Shown: positions 18,249 through 27,872 of the stretch, in pieces | Layout: each line of letters opens with the position of its first letter | Numbering within the stretch: the first letter of the stretch is position 1 | Source of the DNA: Tritrichomonas musculus | Lineage: Eukaryota; Parabasalia; Tritrichomonadida; Tritrichomonadidae | Direction: 5' to 3' | Length of the DNA stretch: 64,000 bases | NCBI GenBank assembly: GCA_039105265.1 | Contig: JAPFFF010000007.1 | Location: forward strand, 4,402,001-4,466,000 | Notes under the pieces: model-generated | Told to the model about the DNA's origin: nothing | Database searches by the model: none | What the model saw: only the letters and a program-made list of their open reading frames with translations | Translations under genes and position numbers: made by a program

Positions 18249-19763
18249 TTAAAAGGCAGTACCTGTACATGTGACGCCATTATATATAAAAGCACCCTTT
18301 ACTGGCTTGGCTTGATGAATAACAATTTTTGTTACCTCTGCAGCAAAAATGGCACCAATTGTTGCAGCAACACTTGGAACTATGTGATTCTTGGATAAAG
18401 AGAATTCTTTAACATAATCTACTATTTCTGTCTCATTCTTAATTCTACCATTAGCAATCTTCTTCATTTCTTCAACAAGTTCATTTTGATCAGCTTGTGT
18501 ATCTTCTGGTTGTCTATTGTTTTTCTCATAAAAGTTTCTGATTGCAGTGAAAAGAACTTGAACAGTAAGAACTGCATTTGTTGCTGGCATGATTGGGGAT
18601 AAAAAGTTGAGTGAATCCGCGATTGGCTTATATTCAACAGCGTCAACTCTAAAAACATTCTTTAAGAAGTTGGAAAATACACCTTCACTTACCTGCTCGT
18701 TGCGTTGAGCAAGATCATTACGAATTTCTTCCCAGTCCTTCTTTGATTTCTCTTCATAGATTTTCTTTATATGAAGATAATTCTTTGTTGACGTTTCAAG
18801 GTCAGGACAACCTCCATAATGAGGAAGCACGCCATGAGCTTTGTAGAAGCGGCTTGTTGCACGGGCCATACGCCAGAATGGCGTATTCACTTCAGGATGT
18901 TCTTCGCTAATCTGGAATACTTTTAATGGATTTTCTGGAGTTCTGTCTCTAAGATAATCACCAATTTTTGCTTTGGCTTCAAGAATACTAGGAATTGGCT
19001 CGATAGGATTAACATCTAATTTGTCAATCGCACTTCTAATAACTTTAGGTCGCTGAAGAGGATTACTCGTTAAACCTCCACTCTTTTCAATGTTTTGGAT
19101 TGCTATATAGAAGAATGCTGGAGATGGGATAAAATAATATTCAGGAGAGTCTTTGGTAAGAGATTGGCAATATTTGAAATACTCAAGAAGTTCTGGAAAT
19201 GGTTTAAGTGCACGAACTTCGTAATATGGATTATTAGTGGCTGAAGGTCCTTCATAAATTTCATGTAATCCTGCATCAAGATAAAATGCTCCGAAAAGTC
19301 CAACAGATTGAACATGTCCTTGTGGAATATGCTTTTCTCGACATAGTTTATTTAATTCAGCTAAAAATGAAGGTTTCAAATTTCCACATGTAACAATAAA
19401 TCCTGGCTTTGGCTCTTCGTTGATGAATGATAAATCAGTTGGACTTTTAACCTTAGCTTCAACTTTGATTGTATCGTTCAATTCTCTTAGCAAATTGGCG
19501 ACTGATTCTGCACGAGGTTTTCCAAGATCATTTGCATCAACAAGGAAATTTGACATGATATCTTCTTTGTTAACATTTGCATCATCAATAATTGTAACAT
19601 TTCCAAAACCATGAAGAACAATGTTCTTTAAAAATTCTGAGGCAACACAATCTGAACCAAGAACAACAATATGAGCATTATCAACTGCTTCTTGTCCATT
19701 CGCACCCCATAAAATTATTTGACGATTGTTTCTCTCCTCTTGGAAGTTTTGCTTATCAGACAT
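18249..19763 (-). CDS. NAE1: NEDD8-activating enzyme E1 regulatory subunit (APPBP1/ULA1)
   Basis: A 504-residue ThiF-like protein that should pair with the UBA3 subunit to activate NEDD8 for cullin modification. The N-terminal pseudo-adenylation domain reads RQIILWGANGQEAVDNAHI, then LGSDCVASEFLKNIVLHGFG, TIIDDANVNKEDIMSNF and LGKPRAESVANLL, closely following the human NAE1 blocks. The C-terminus ends with the family's SVAATIGAIFAAEVTK and FIYNGVTCTG. As expected for the regulatory subunit, no catalytic-cysteine domain of the UBA3 type is seen. The start was set at the ATG at 19763; an upstream in-frame TTG was rejected. An Inr-like TCATTT sits nine bases upstream. The gene converges with the coiled-coil gene and diverges from the AP-3 gene. 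Confidence 0.9.
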   Translation of the reverse strand: MSDKQNFQEERNNRQIILWGANGQEAVDNAHIVVLGSDCVASEFLKNIVLHGFGNVTIIDDANVNKEDIMSNFLVDANDLGKPRAESVANLLRELNDTIKVEAKVKSPTDLSFINEEPKPGFIVTCGNLKPSFLAELNKLCREKHIPQGHVQSVGLFGAFYLDAGLHEIYEGPSATNNPYYEVRALKPFPELLEYFKYCQSLTKDSPEYYFIPSPAFFYIAIQNIEKSGGLTSNPLQRPKVIRSAIDKLDVNPIEPIPSILEAKAKIGDYLRDRTPENPLKVFQISEEHPEVNTPFWRMARATSRFYKAHGVLPHYGGCPDLETSTKNYLHIKKIYEEKSKKDWEEIRNDLAQRNEQVSEGVFSNFLKNVFRVDAVEYKPIADSLNFLSPIMPATNAVLTVQVLFTAIRNFYEKNNRQPEDTQADQNELVEEMKKIANGRIKNETEIVDYVKEFSLSKNHIVPSVAATIGAIFAAEVTKIVIHQAKPVKGAFIYNGVTCTGTAF

Positions 19764-19768
19764 AATAA

Positions 19769-19774
19769 AAATGA
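19769..19774 (-). promoter_or_regulatory. Inr-like element of the NEDD8 E1 subunit gene
   Basis: On the minus strand TCATTT fits TCAYTW, with its presumed +1 A nine bases before the ATG. Short leaders of this size are typical of trichomonad genes. Confidence 0.4.
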
Positions 19775-20431
19775 TATATTTTGTCAAAATAGATTTTCAA
19801 AAACAAATAAAATTTGACATCAAATTTCATAATTTTTTATTTTTGTGCAATAATAGATTATTTCTATTAATATATTAATATACTTTTTCTCAAAACAAAT
19901 CTGTTAAATTTTATAATGCTACATGAAATTGATAATAAAAGCATTAAAACTAAATATCAAAATTCTACAAGATAATTAAACAAAAACGTCCAAATTCAAC
20001 ATTTGGTATTATGATTATTGAGTATGATGATAAATACCAAAAGTACTTTTAAAATTTAATATATAGAAATACTTTTTTTTAGTCATTATGATTGATATAA
20101 CACTTGAAAATGCTATTTAAATTAAATATATTATAAAATTATGAAACCATTGTTGTATAATTCTAAATAAATAATAGTATTTAAACGATCATTTATTTCT
20201 GAAATATTTTATGACCATATATACGCACAAATTGTAAAATCAAATTATCCTTAAATATACTAAGCTAATTATTAAATAAAATTAATTTTTCATCAAACAT
20301 CACATTTATTTATTTATTAAAATGTTTATATTTAATTAAAAATATTTTTTTACCGAATTTTTTCAATTCTTTTTTTATCTTATTAATTCAATTTTTGAGA
20401 ATTCACAATGATTTTAAATATTTAAAAATTA
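19775..20431. other. Divergent intergenic region
   Basis: About 650 AT-rich bases between two divergent genes, presumably holding both promoters. ATTCACAAT at 20400-20408 is a weak Inr-like site for the AP-3 gene. Nothing else is visible. Confidence 0.4.
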
Positions 20432-22555
20432 ATGTCTAATCTCGGCTCATACGGAATATCCAATGTTCAAAATACACAAAATCAAAGTGAGCAACAATCA
20501 TCATTATCAACACCCGAAAATCCACATATGCAATCATATATTCAAATGAACCAATTATCACAAAGTGCAAATCCACACGATCACGAACTTGGGATGAAAC
20601 TTCTCCTCGCTATGATGTCCAAAGGTTTAGATGTGTCTAATTTTTTTACTTTTGTTGTGAACCAAGTTGCTTCTACTGACCCAATTACAAGACAGCTTGC
20701 TTACATTTATCTTAATCATTATGCTGAGGAAAATCCAGATACAGCAATTTTAAGTTTAAACACATTTCAAAAGTCATTAACAGATTCTGATCCAATTGTT
20801 CGAGCATCAGCTATCAAAGTTATGAGCTCAATTCGTTCCAAAGAAATTCTACCAGCAATTCGTAGTTCTGTAAATCAAGTTATTAATGATACATCACCAT
20901 ATGTCAAAAAAGCAGCTGCTTTCGCAATGATAAAAGCCTCAGAGATGGAACCCTCAGAAATTCCAAATTATTTACAATTAATAGGATATTTACTCGGTGA
21001 TTCTTCACCAATAGCATTCTCAGGAGCAATAGCCGCATATTGGTCTCTTTCACCTGACAACATCGATCTTCTTCATCCACATTTTCGAAGCATTTGTCAA
21101 AATATTACAAAATTAGATGAGTATGCACAGATATTAACATTACGAGCTTTAACTGTTTATTCTCGTCGTTGTTTCAAAAATCCTTTATTAGACAATGATG
21201 TAGAGGTTGATGATGTTTCATTTTGGGACGAAAATGGAACAAAAGAATCTATATCAGATGACCATTTATTATTAATTACAGCTACTAAACAATTATTATC
21301 ATCTTTAAACTCAGGAGTTGTTTTAGCAGCTTCATCCCTGCTATTTTACACGGCTCCATCAATTCACATATCATCTGTTGCGAGGCCACTTGTCAGATTA
21401 ATTTATGAAGATCCAAGCACAACTGCACAAGTTGCTCTCAAGTCAATCTTAGCAATAGCTACGGTCTATTCTCATATATTTGTTCCTCATATCAATCATT
21501 TTTTTGTTCGAAGCACTGATCAATCTGCTATTAAACAATTGAAATTAAAAGTACTTGCCCTTCTTGCAACCCCAACAAATTCAAGTATGATTCTAAATGA
21601 ATTATCAAAGTATGCAAGAAGTGTTGATCAAGAGTTCGCAGCTAGTGCTATTAGAACAATGGGTAATACTTCAATTAACAATCCAGAAATTATCCCACAA
21701 TGCCTTGGATCTCTCCTCAGAATCATGGGACGCGCAGAAGGCCAAGTTTTAAGTGAAGTTGTTACAGTAATATCATATATTATTAGACAAAAACGAGGAA
21801 CTGAAGATGAAGCTCAAGCGTTAAAGAAGTTATGCAGTAAATTTCTCGTTATTAAAGATACAACTGCTCGAACAGCTGTTTTATCGATTGTTGGCGATAT
21901 GAATGAAACACATCCTGATTTCGCTTATCAACTTTTGAAGCATATAGCAATAAATTATTTAAATGAACCTGATAGAGTTCGTTTACAGTCATTAACGCTT
22001 GCTGCAAAGTTAATAGCTTCTGGCTCTGATACAAAGGTACCTATATACGTTATAAAGATCGGCCAAAGAGACTCTGAATATGATATTCGAGATAGAGCGA
22101 ATTTTTTAATTGCTTTGATTAACAATCAAACAGAAGAAATAAAAGATAACTTAAAAAATATATTATGCCCTAATCAAATTGAACCAAATTGGGTGAATAA
22201 TAAAAGTGATGCAAACTACTTCACTATTGGATCAATCAGCCACTTTTTCAATCATACTTTTGCTGGTTATGAACCATTACCTGATTGGGCCCCTGAAGAT
22301 CAATTACCGGATGAAAGCGTTAGATCTCAAGTAAGAATGCTCCCAGATGGAAAAAGGATGGTTGCCATTTCTGGTGATGATGACGATTATGTTGACATAA
22401 ATCAGTGGTTCGCAAATAGAAGTATGAACGATCTAAACAATGATAATTCTAAAGGTGAAAATGAATATTATTCATCTTATGATGACGATTCAGGATATTC
22501 GTATTCATATTCTTATGATGATGACAAAATTGAAACAGGTGGATTTTTCGATTAA
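20432..22555 (+). CDS. AP-3 complex beta subunit, trunk only
   Basis: A 707-residue adaptin of the AP-3 beta type, a large subunit of the coat that sorts cargo from endosome/Golgi to lysosome-like compartments. The N-terminal HEAT-like trunk follows the AP-3 beta consensus: KLLLAMMSKGLDVSNFF, YLNHYAEENPDTAILSLNTFQK, DPIVRASAIKVMSSIR, SPYVKKAAAFAM, IDLLHPHFRSICQNI, and HLLLITATKQLLSS with a following SGVVLAAS. After about residue 590 the protein ends in an acidic, Ser/Tyr-rich tail (DDDDYVD, then YSYSYSYDDD), which resembles the AP-3 beta hinge, and no ear (appendage) domain follows. AP-1/2 beta is a less likely assignment because the spacing and the acidic hinge favour AP-3. Confidence 0.85.
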   Translation: MSNLGSYGISNVQNTQNQSEQQSSLSTPENPHMQSYIQMNQLSQSANPHDHELGMKLLLAMMSKGLDVSNFFTFVVNQVASTDPITRQLAYIYLNHYAEENPDTAILSLNTFQKSLTDSDPIVRASAIKVMSSIRSKEILPAIRSSVNQVINDTSPYVKKAAAFAMIKASEMEPSEIPNYLQLIGYLLGDSSPIAFSGAIAAYWSLSPDNIDLLHPHFRSICQNITKLDEYAQILTLRALTVYSRRCFKNPLLDNDVEVDDVSFWDENGTKESISDDHLLLITATKQLLSSLNSGVVLAASSLLFYTAPSIHISSVARPLVRLIYEDPSTTAQVALKSILAIATVYSHIFVPHINHFFVRSTDQSAIKQLKLKVLALLATPTNSSMILNELSKYARSVDQEFAASAIRTMGNTSINNPEIIPQCLGSLLRIMGRAEGQVLSEVVTVISYIIRQKRGTEDEAQALKKLCSKFLVIKDTTARTAVLSIVGDMNETHPDFAYQLLKHIAINYLNEPDRVRLQSLTLAAKLIASGSDTKVPIYVIKIGQRDSEYDIRDRANFLIALINNQTEEIKDNLKNILCPNQIEPNWVNNKSDANYFTIGSISHFFNHTFAGYEPLPDWAPEDQLPDESVRSQVRMLPDGKRMVAISGDDDDYVDINQWFANRSMNDLNNDNSKGENEYYSSYDDDSGYSYSYSYDDDKIETGGFFD

Positions 22556-22714
22556 GATATAGTTTTTATTGTGTTTATACTTATCCTTTAATGTATGTAA
22601 TATATAAATATATAATTTATAATTGAAAACCAAGATTTTGTATTAGCTTTGTCAAATTTAAATTTTTAAATACAAAAAGTTGCGCTATATTCAAAAATTT
22701 TATCGAAAATTAAA

Positions 22715-25700
22715 ATGGAAGAAGAGATTCTAAATTTTTTAAAAACAGCCGACCCAAAACAAATCAAACCATTTTTAGATTCGAAATTAAGCCAAGATTT
22801 TGATTCATACGAAGAATTACTCTGCTTTTTAGAGAAATGCCAACCAAAATTATCATGCAATGCAAATTGGTTATCCGAACGTTTGATTGCAAGTTGTAAA
22901 AATTGCGGCTTATTTGATAACTCTTGTATTTGCATTTCGTGCCTTCTAGATGGCAATCATATTCCAGAAAAACATCAAATTTTTTTAGCATTCGGCGAAA
23001 GTGGATCATGCGATTGTGGGCAATCACAGTTATGGAACCCCAAAGGTTTCTGTAAAAAACATCACGGCCAGCACGGCAATCCTGAAGAATATTTACCTAT
23101 TCATTTACGAGAAAATTTCAATTTGATTTTTAATGCTTTGAAAAAGTTTATAATTTCAGAGATTGAAAAACGAACTTTTTGCTTTTTTCAAGAAATATTT
23201 GATTTTATTGATATTTTAGCTGAATTAGGCGATGGCGTTCGTAGACTATCTTCTATATCATTTAGTGAAGAAAACTTCCTACAAGCTATTTTAACCAATT
23301 GCTATGATTTTACATCAAAAGAGATAGATATAATATCAACTTTTATTTCTTCTTATGTTAATGACGAATCGTTTTGTTTAAGATTTGCCCAAATTGTTCT
23401 ACCTTATTCAAAAGTTCTTATTCAGAGATCTTTCGAATCATGCCATGTTCAATCAGATATTTCACATTTGCCGCCACTCATAGGCCCGAGTTCGATATTA
23501 CAGCTTATATTTCATGTATTTCAAGAGTTTATTTTAAGAGAAAATATCATTAATTTTTCACAATTCTTTACGGAATCACTAGAATTATCATTTGATTTTA
23601 TTCATTCAAATCCTTCACTTTTTGAATCGATAAATGGTACACAATTTTATCATCCTCTATGGATTATTAAGCTAGTTTTACAATTCTATGATAGAAATAA
23701 TTTAAAAGATAAAGGCAATGAATTACTTATTCAGATCTCTTCCGTGTTTGCTTCAGCTGAAGGCTATATCCCTCCAATTAAATTAATTAATCAATTGGAT
23801 GATAATACATCATATTATGATTATACTACATCACACACTTTAGCTTTTGAATTTTCAACTCTTTCTTTCATTCTTGCCAAAAAATACGATTACATTCCAC
23901 AGATTGTTGAAATATTTGTCGATTTTTTGTATAAAAATGATATAAAAGAACCATCGTTCAATTTCATGCTTCATAAATTCACAATAGCAACGCTGAAAAA
24001 TGCAGAAAAGCCAAAAGATGAATTTGATCGAATAATTCGTAATCATTCAATGTATAATGAGATCAGCGAAAAAATCAAAAACAACGAGGAAGGCTATGGC
24101 AAATATAAAACTGTTTATGATTTCATTTATTTCCGTGCCAGTCAACTTCCTATTAATACTATTTCATGTGTAATGCTTCGCGATCTAGAATTGCTCGATA
24201 AAAATGTCTATCCAAAAAGCTTCCTTAATGCATTTAACAAGTATAAAATATCATATTATGCTCAAGTTGATCTTCCATTTCTAATGGCCATGGTTCAATT
24301 CATGTTTTCTTTTACAGAATTAAAAGATGAATTCCTTAAAATGATTGAATCAAAATTTTCAATTTATGAGCCGATCAATTTCGAGTCAAAAAGTGAAAGA
24401 TTATTTTGTTTTATAAATTTAATTTCTGCACTTATTTTTGATGATCCAAAATTAATTGGCAAGAAAAAAAGAATTGTTCAACTTATATTAATGACTGTTT
24501 TAAAAAACAATCCAGACTTGCCAACTAATTATCTAACATTTTATGCAGGTCCTACGAATTTGAATCGAGCCATGAAATGGTACAAAGAAGTTAAATTTGA
24601 GAACAATTGGCATATTATTCTTCCATTTCTTTCACCAAACGACTTGCTAAAAACGAGACTTCCTGGCATCTTGAGTCAAATGACGATCAAACCGTCAAAA
24701 AACGATAGAAATGTAATGGAAGCCAACAAAGACAAAAACAAAAATAAGAATAAAGTCATTGATGACAGTAATCAAGTTTTGCTGCCCTTTCCTGATTTTT
24801 CAGACAGTGAAATCATCGATTTAAGGTCGATGATGAAGTGTCCATTTATGTATTCAATTATGTATGACATTTTGTATGACACAAATGAGCCACTTCTCAT
24901 TCACTATGTGCTTAACTTATTCATTCTCTTCTATAACAACGAACCACAGAAAAATTCAAAGAATAACGATCAACATTTGGATGCATATTCGGTCAGTGAA
25001 ATGAGTAGTCAAATTTCTTCAAATTTTGCTGAATTTTGTGAGACCAAAATTAATTATAGACGTGGTGGCAGTTACCTGTCGTTCATTGATTTAATTGACA
25101 GTCTCGGAGCCTTGGGAATGAATGCTTTGAATCGAGTCCATTACAAGCGGAACGATCAAGAATTGAAAGAGAAAAGTGAAGTGAAATCACATATTGAAAA
25201 TATCAAAAACAACATTCTGAGCAAGTTCAGAAGGAGTGCTCTGAAATTTGACTACTCGACCGTTAACAATTTATTAACTGATGTCAAAATCAAGCCAAAT
25301 GACAAAATGTTCATTTACGTTGAGTTTTCATACACAACGATACCTGACTTCCTCGAGGACCAGTACCACTTCGACTTCACTGTGAAGAACAAAGATGACA
25401 GTGACGACGACGATGATGAAGATGAAGATGAGAATGAAGTCATGTTTCCTTTCATGACAAAAAGAACTCATCTCAAGGAGTTGCCGGTTATTAACACGTG
25501 CGGCCATTTTACAACAGAATATTCAAACAATGCCAGTTTATGTCCTCGTTGCCACTTGTTCACGAACTTCTTGTTGCCGAACTTCATGACGACCAATGAT
25601 TTGCACTTGTATGCGGACTACGTGCTCGGCTTTAGGGACTTGTTTCATAACTTGAAAGTCTGCATGAAGCTTCTGAAAACAATGATAATCGTTCTTGACT

Positions 25701-27391
25701 ATCGAAGTCGTTTGAAACCCGAAGTTTTACAGGACGAAATGACGTTCGTTCTCTACAGGAACCTTTACATACTGATGGTCATTCTTCTCAACGGAATTGA
25801 CGCTTCGTTGTTCAGCAAACAGAAGTCAAATCTTGGCCGTTTTTTGCACTTTTTCATTTATGAGAATAATTGTGATGCTTCATCGTTCTGTGATAACTTT
25901 TTCAATAGATTTGTATTGAAAGGTGACATTTTGATTGACTACGTGTTCTTGAAAAGAGTGGAGCTGATCAGAGTCTTCTATTTGAATAGGAAACTGGAGA
26001 CAATAATCGACATCGATGAGCACTTCTCGTTCAGAAATTTGATTAAAATGTACGGAATACCGAGAGAGAGAATCATTCCGACAAAGTACACTAAGTACAA
26101 TTTCTGCATGAAAAGACTATACTTTTATTCAGAATTAGATGAGGATGACATTGATAAAAAGTTTGGTTTCTCTGAGGAAGCTCTGATTTCAACCGAAATT
26201 GGGAACTTTTCAGAAGAAAACCAAGAAACAAACAACGAAAATATTACAGAAGAAAACCAAGAAACAAACAATGAAAATACTACAGAAGAAAACCAAGAAA
26301 CAAACAACGAAAATATTACAGAAGAAAACCAAGAAACAAACAATGAAAATACTACAGAAGAAAACCAAGAAACAAACAATGAAAATACTACAGAAGAAAA
26401 CCAAGAAGCAAACAATGAAAATATTACAGAAGAAAACCAAGAAACAAACAATGAAAATACTACAGAAGAAAACCAAGAAACAAACAATGAAAATACTACA
26501 GAAGAAAACCAAGAAACAAACAACGAAAATATTAAAGAAGAAAACCAAGAAACAAACAACGAAAATATTACAGAAGAAAACCAAGAAACAAACAACAAAA
26601 ATATTACAGAAGAAAGCCAAGAAACAAACAATGAAAATATTACAGAAGAAAGCCAAGAAACAAACAACGAAAATATTACAGAAGAAAGCCAAGAAACAAA
26701 CAATGAAAATATTACAGAAGAAAGCCAAGAAACAAACAATGAAAATATTACAGAAGAAAACCAAGAAACAAACAATGAAAATATTACAGAAGAAAGCCAA
26801 GAAGAAGAAGAAGGAACTGTTTTGGATGAGACGCACAATTCCGGCGATGATGAAGCATCAGAGGAGGAGTCGCAAGCCTCTGATGACTCAGACATCTCCA
26901 GACAGAACAAAGCAGCTGGTCTTGACATGAGTGATTCAGAGCTCAATCAGATTGATTTCAACATCGACGATGAGGAACTTCCCGCCTTCCGTGGAATCGA
27001 CCTTCCCGCCAACTTCCTCGAGATCATCCGCGATCCCTTCAACGTCAGCCTCGTTCTTCGCAAGGGCGTCGAGAAGATCATCTGCCTTGCGACCGGCGAT
27101 ATTCTCGACAGGAACTACGTCAGGCGGGAGATGCCGATACCGCGCGAGCTTACTTACCAGCCGGTCGTTGTTGCCGACGGCTCCAGGATCAATGCGACTG
27201 GCGTTTGGCGGTTGAATTATTTCACTTTTTGTGAAGGAATTTATAGAAATGAAAAAGGAGGAGAAGACGTCGGCTTCGCTAACGGCGACCCGGTTTTCCT
27301 CGATAATGAACGATATATCGACTTAATTGATGGATTTATATCAGGAAGCTTGGCTAGAAAACGCCAAAATGAAAGAGCAGAAGTAATTTAG
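22715..27391 (+). CDS. UBR-box N-recognin (UBR1/2-like), RING half missing
   Basis: A 1558-residue N-end-rule-type protein. The UBR box occupies residues ~61-117 (CKNCGLF, CICISCLLDGNH, SCDCGQSQLW, FCKKHHGQ), with its zinc-binding Cys/His set in place. The end of a RING is visible near residue 930 (NTCGHF, then LCPRCHLFTN), but no upstream Cys pair exists in the preceding segment, so the RING looks incomplete. The C-terminal cap resembles that of UBR1 (RGIDLPANFLEIIRDPFN, KIICLATGDIL, DPVFLDNERYIDLIDGF). Between RING and cap lies a 16-copy 12-residue repeat. An acidic run (DSDDDDDEDEDENE) precedes the RING. The 3' ~400 bases are far more GC-rich than the rest. An E3 or N-degron receptor role is inferred from family. 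Confidence 0.88.
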   Translation: MEEEILNFLKTADPKQIKPFLDSKLSQDFDSYEELLCFLEKCQPKLSCNANWLSERLIASCKNCGLFDNSCICISCLLDGNHIPEKHQIFLAFGESGSCDCGQSQLWNPKGFCKKHHGQHGNPEEYLPIHLRENFNLIFNALKKFIISEIEKRTFCFFQEIFDFIDILAELGDGVRRLSSISFSEENFLQAILTNCYDFTSKEIDIISTFISSYVNDESFCLRFAQIVLPYSKVLIQRSFESCHVQSDISHLPPLIGPSSILQLIFHVFQEFILRENIINFSQFFTESLELSFDFIHSNPSLFESINGTQFYHPLWIIKLVLQFYDRNNLKDKGNELLIQISSVFASAEGYIPPIKLINQLDDNTSYYDYTTSHTLAFEFSTLSFILAKKYDYIPQIVEIFVDFLYKNDIKEPSFNFMLHKFTIATLKNAEKPKDEFDRIIRNHSMYNEISEKIKNNEEGYGKYKTVYDFIYFRASQLPINTISCVMLRDLELLDKNVYPKSFLNAFNKYKISYYAQVDLPFLMAMVQFMFSFTELKDEFLKMIESKFSIYEPINFESKSERLFCFINLISALIFDDPKLIGKKKRIVQLILMTVLKNNPDLPTNYLTFYAGPTNLNRAMKWYKEVKFENNWHIILPFLSPNDLLKTRLPGILSQMTIKPSKNDRNVMEANKDKNKNKNKVIDDSNQVLLPFPDFSDSEIIDLRSMMKCPFMYSIMYDILYDTNEPLLIHYVLNLFILFYNNEPQKNSKNNDQHLDAYSVSEMSSQISSNFAEFCETKINYRRGGSYLSFIDLIDSLGALGMNALNRVHYKRNDQELKEKSEVKSHIENIKNNILSKFRRSALKFDYSTVNNLLTDVKIKPNDKMFIYVEFSYTTIPDFLEDQYHFDFTVKNKDDSDDDDDEDEDENEVMFPFMTKRTHLKELPVINTCGHFTTEYSNNASLCPRCHLFTNFLLPNFMTTNDLHLYADYVLGFRDLFHNLKVCMKLLKTMIIVLDYRSRLKPEVLQDEMTFVLYRNLYILMVILLNGIDASLFSKQKSNLGRFLHFFIYENNCDASSFCDNFFNRFVLKGDILIDYVFLKRVELIRVFYLNRKLETIIDIDEHFSFRNLIKMYGIPRERIIPTKYTKYNFCMKRLYFYSELDEDDIDKKFGFSEEALISTEIGNFSEENQETNNENITEENQETNNENTTEENQETNNENITEENQETNNENTTEENQETNNENTTEENQEANNENITEENQETNNENTTEENQETNNENTTEENQETNNENIKEENQETNNENITEENQETNNKNITEESQETNNENITEESQETNNENITEESQETNNENITEESQETNNENITEENQETNNENITEESQEEEEGTVLDETHNSGDDEASEEESQASDDSDISRQNKAAGLDMSDSELNQIDFNIDDEELPAFRGIDLPANFLEIIRDPFNVSLVLRKGVEKIICLATGDILDRNYVRREMPIPRELTYQPVVVADGSRINATGVWRLNYFTFCEGIYRNEKGGEDVGFANGDPVFLDNERYIDLIDGFISGSLARKRQNERAEVI
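26213..26788 (+). repeat. 36-bp minisatellite in the UBR gene, 16 copies
   Basis: Sixteen tandem 36-bp units each encode EENQETNNENIT or a close variant (NTT, NIK, KNIT, EESQ). Unit length is a multiple of three, so copy number can change without breaking the frame. The same array creates long open frames in other frames and on the other strand; these are artefacts. Confidence 0.97.
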
Positions 27392-27872
27392 TTATATGAT
27401 AAATTATAATATTCATGTAATTTTTTTTTTTAAAATTAATATTACTTATTTCTTTATTATTTTCTTTTTATTTTGTCTAAAAAATCATGATTATTCTACT
27501 TTGGTAGGAGTTTTAGCTCTGATAAACTAATAAATTAAAAGGTTTTTTTGCTGCTGTTAGAGATTGAATACAATAATTAATTGTAATCATGATTTTTTCG
27601 AAATATTACTATTTGAGCATAAAAAGCTATATAAATCATTTGAAATATTGGTATTGATTTCAATATATTTCAAATATAATGATAAATTGTCATAATAAAA
27701 CTTTTTTCAAATGATTATTATTTTATATATATTGTTTTTTGATTAGAAATAAATCAGGGAATCAAGTTATAAAGCATATCAATTTATTTTAGATATTAAC
27801 GTACACTAATTTCTTTTAATTGAATTAAAAAGATGTGTCATTTAAAAATTTGAAAGAAATTTTCATAAAATT
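27392..27872. other. AT-rich intergenic region with an inverted repeat
   Basis: A perfect 15-bp inverted repeat (AAAAAATCATGATTA at 27479-27493 and its complement at 27584-27598) brackets about 90 bases. No gene is supported. TTCATAAA just before the ATG at 27873 is an Inr-like site. Confidence 0.45.

Noticed and set aside
26125-26946. Long antisense and off-frame open frames over the minisatellite
   Set aside because: They are by-products of the 36-bp repeat, which lacks stops in several frames; the UBR frame is supported by conserved domains on both sides.
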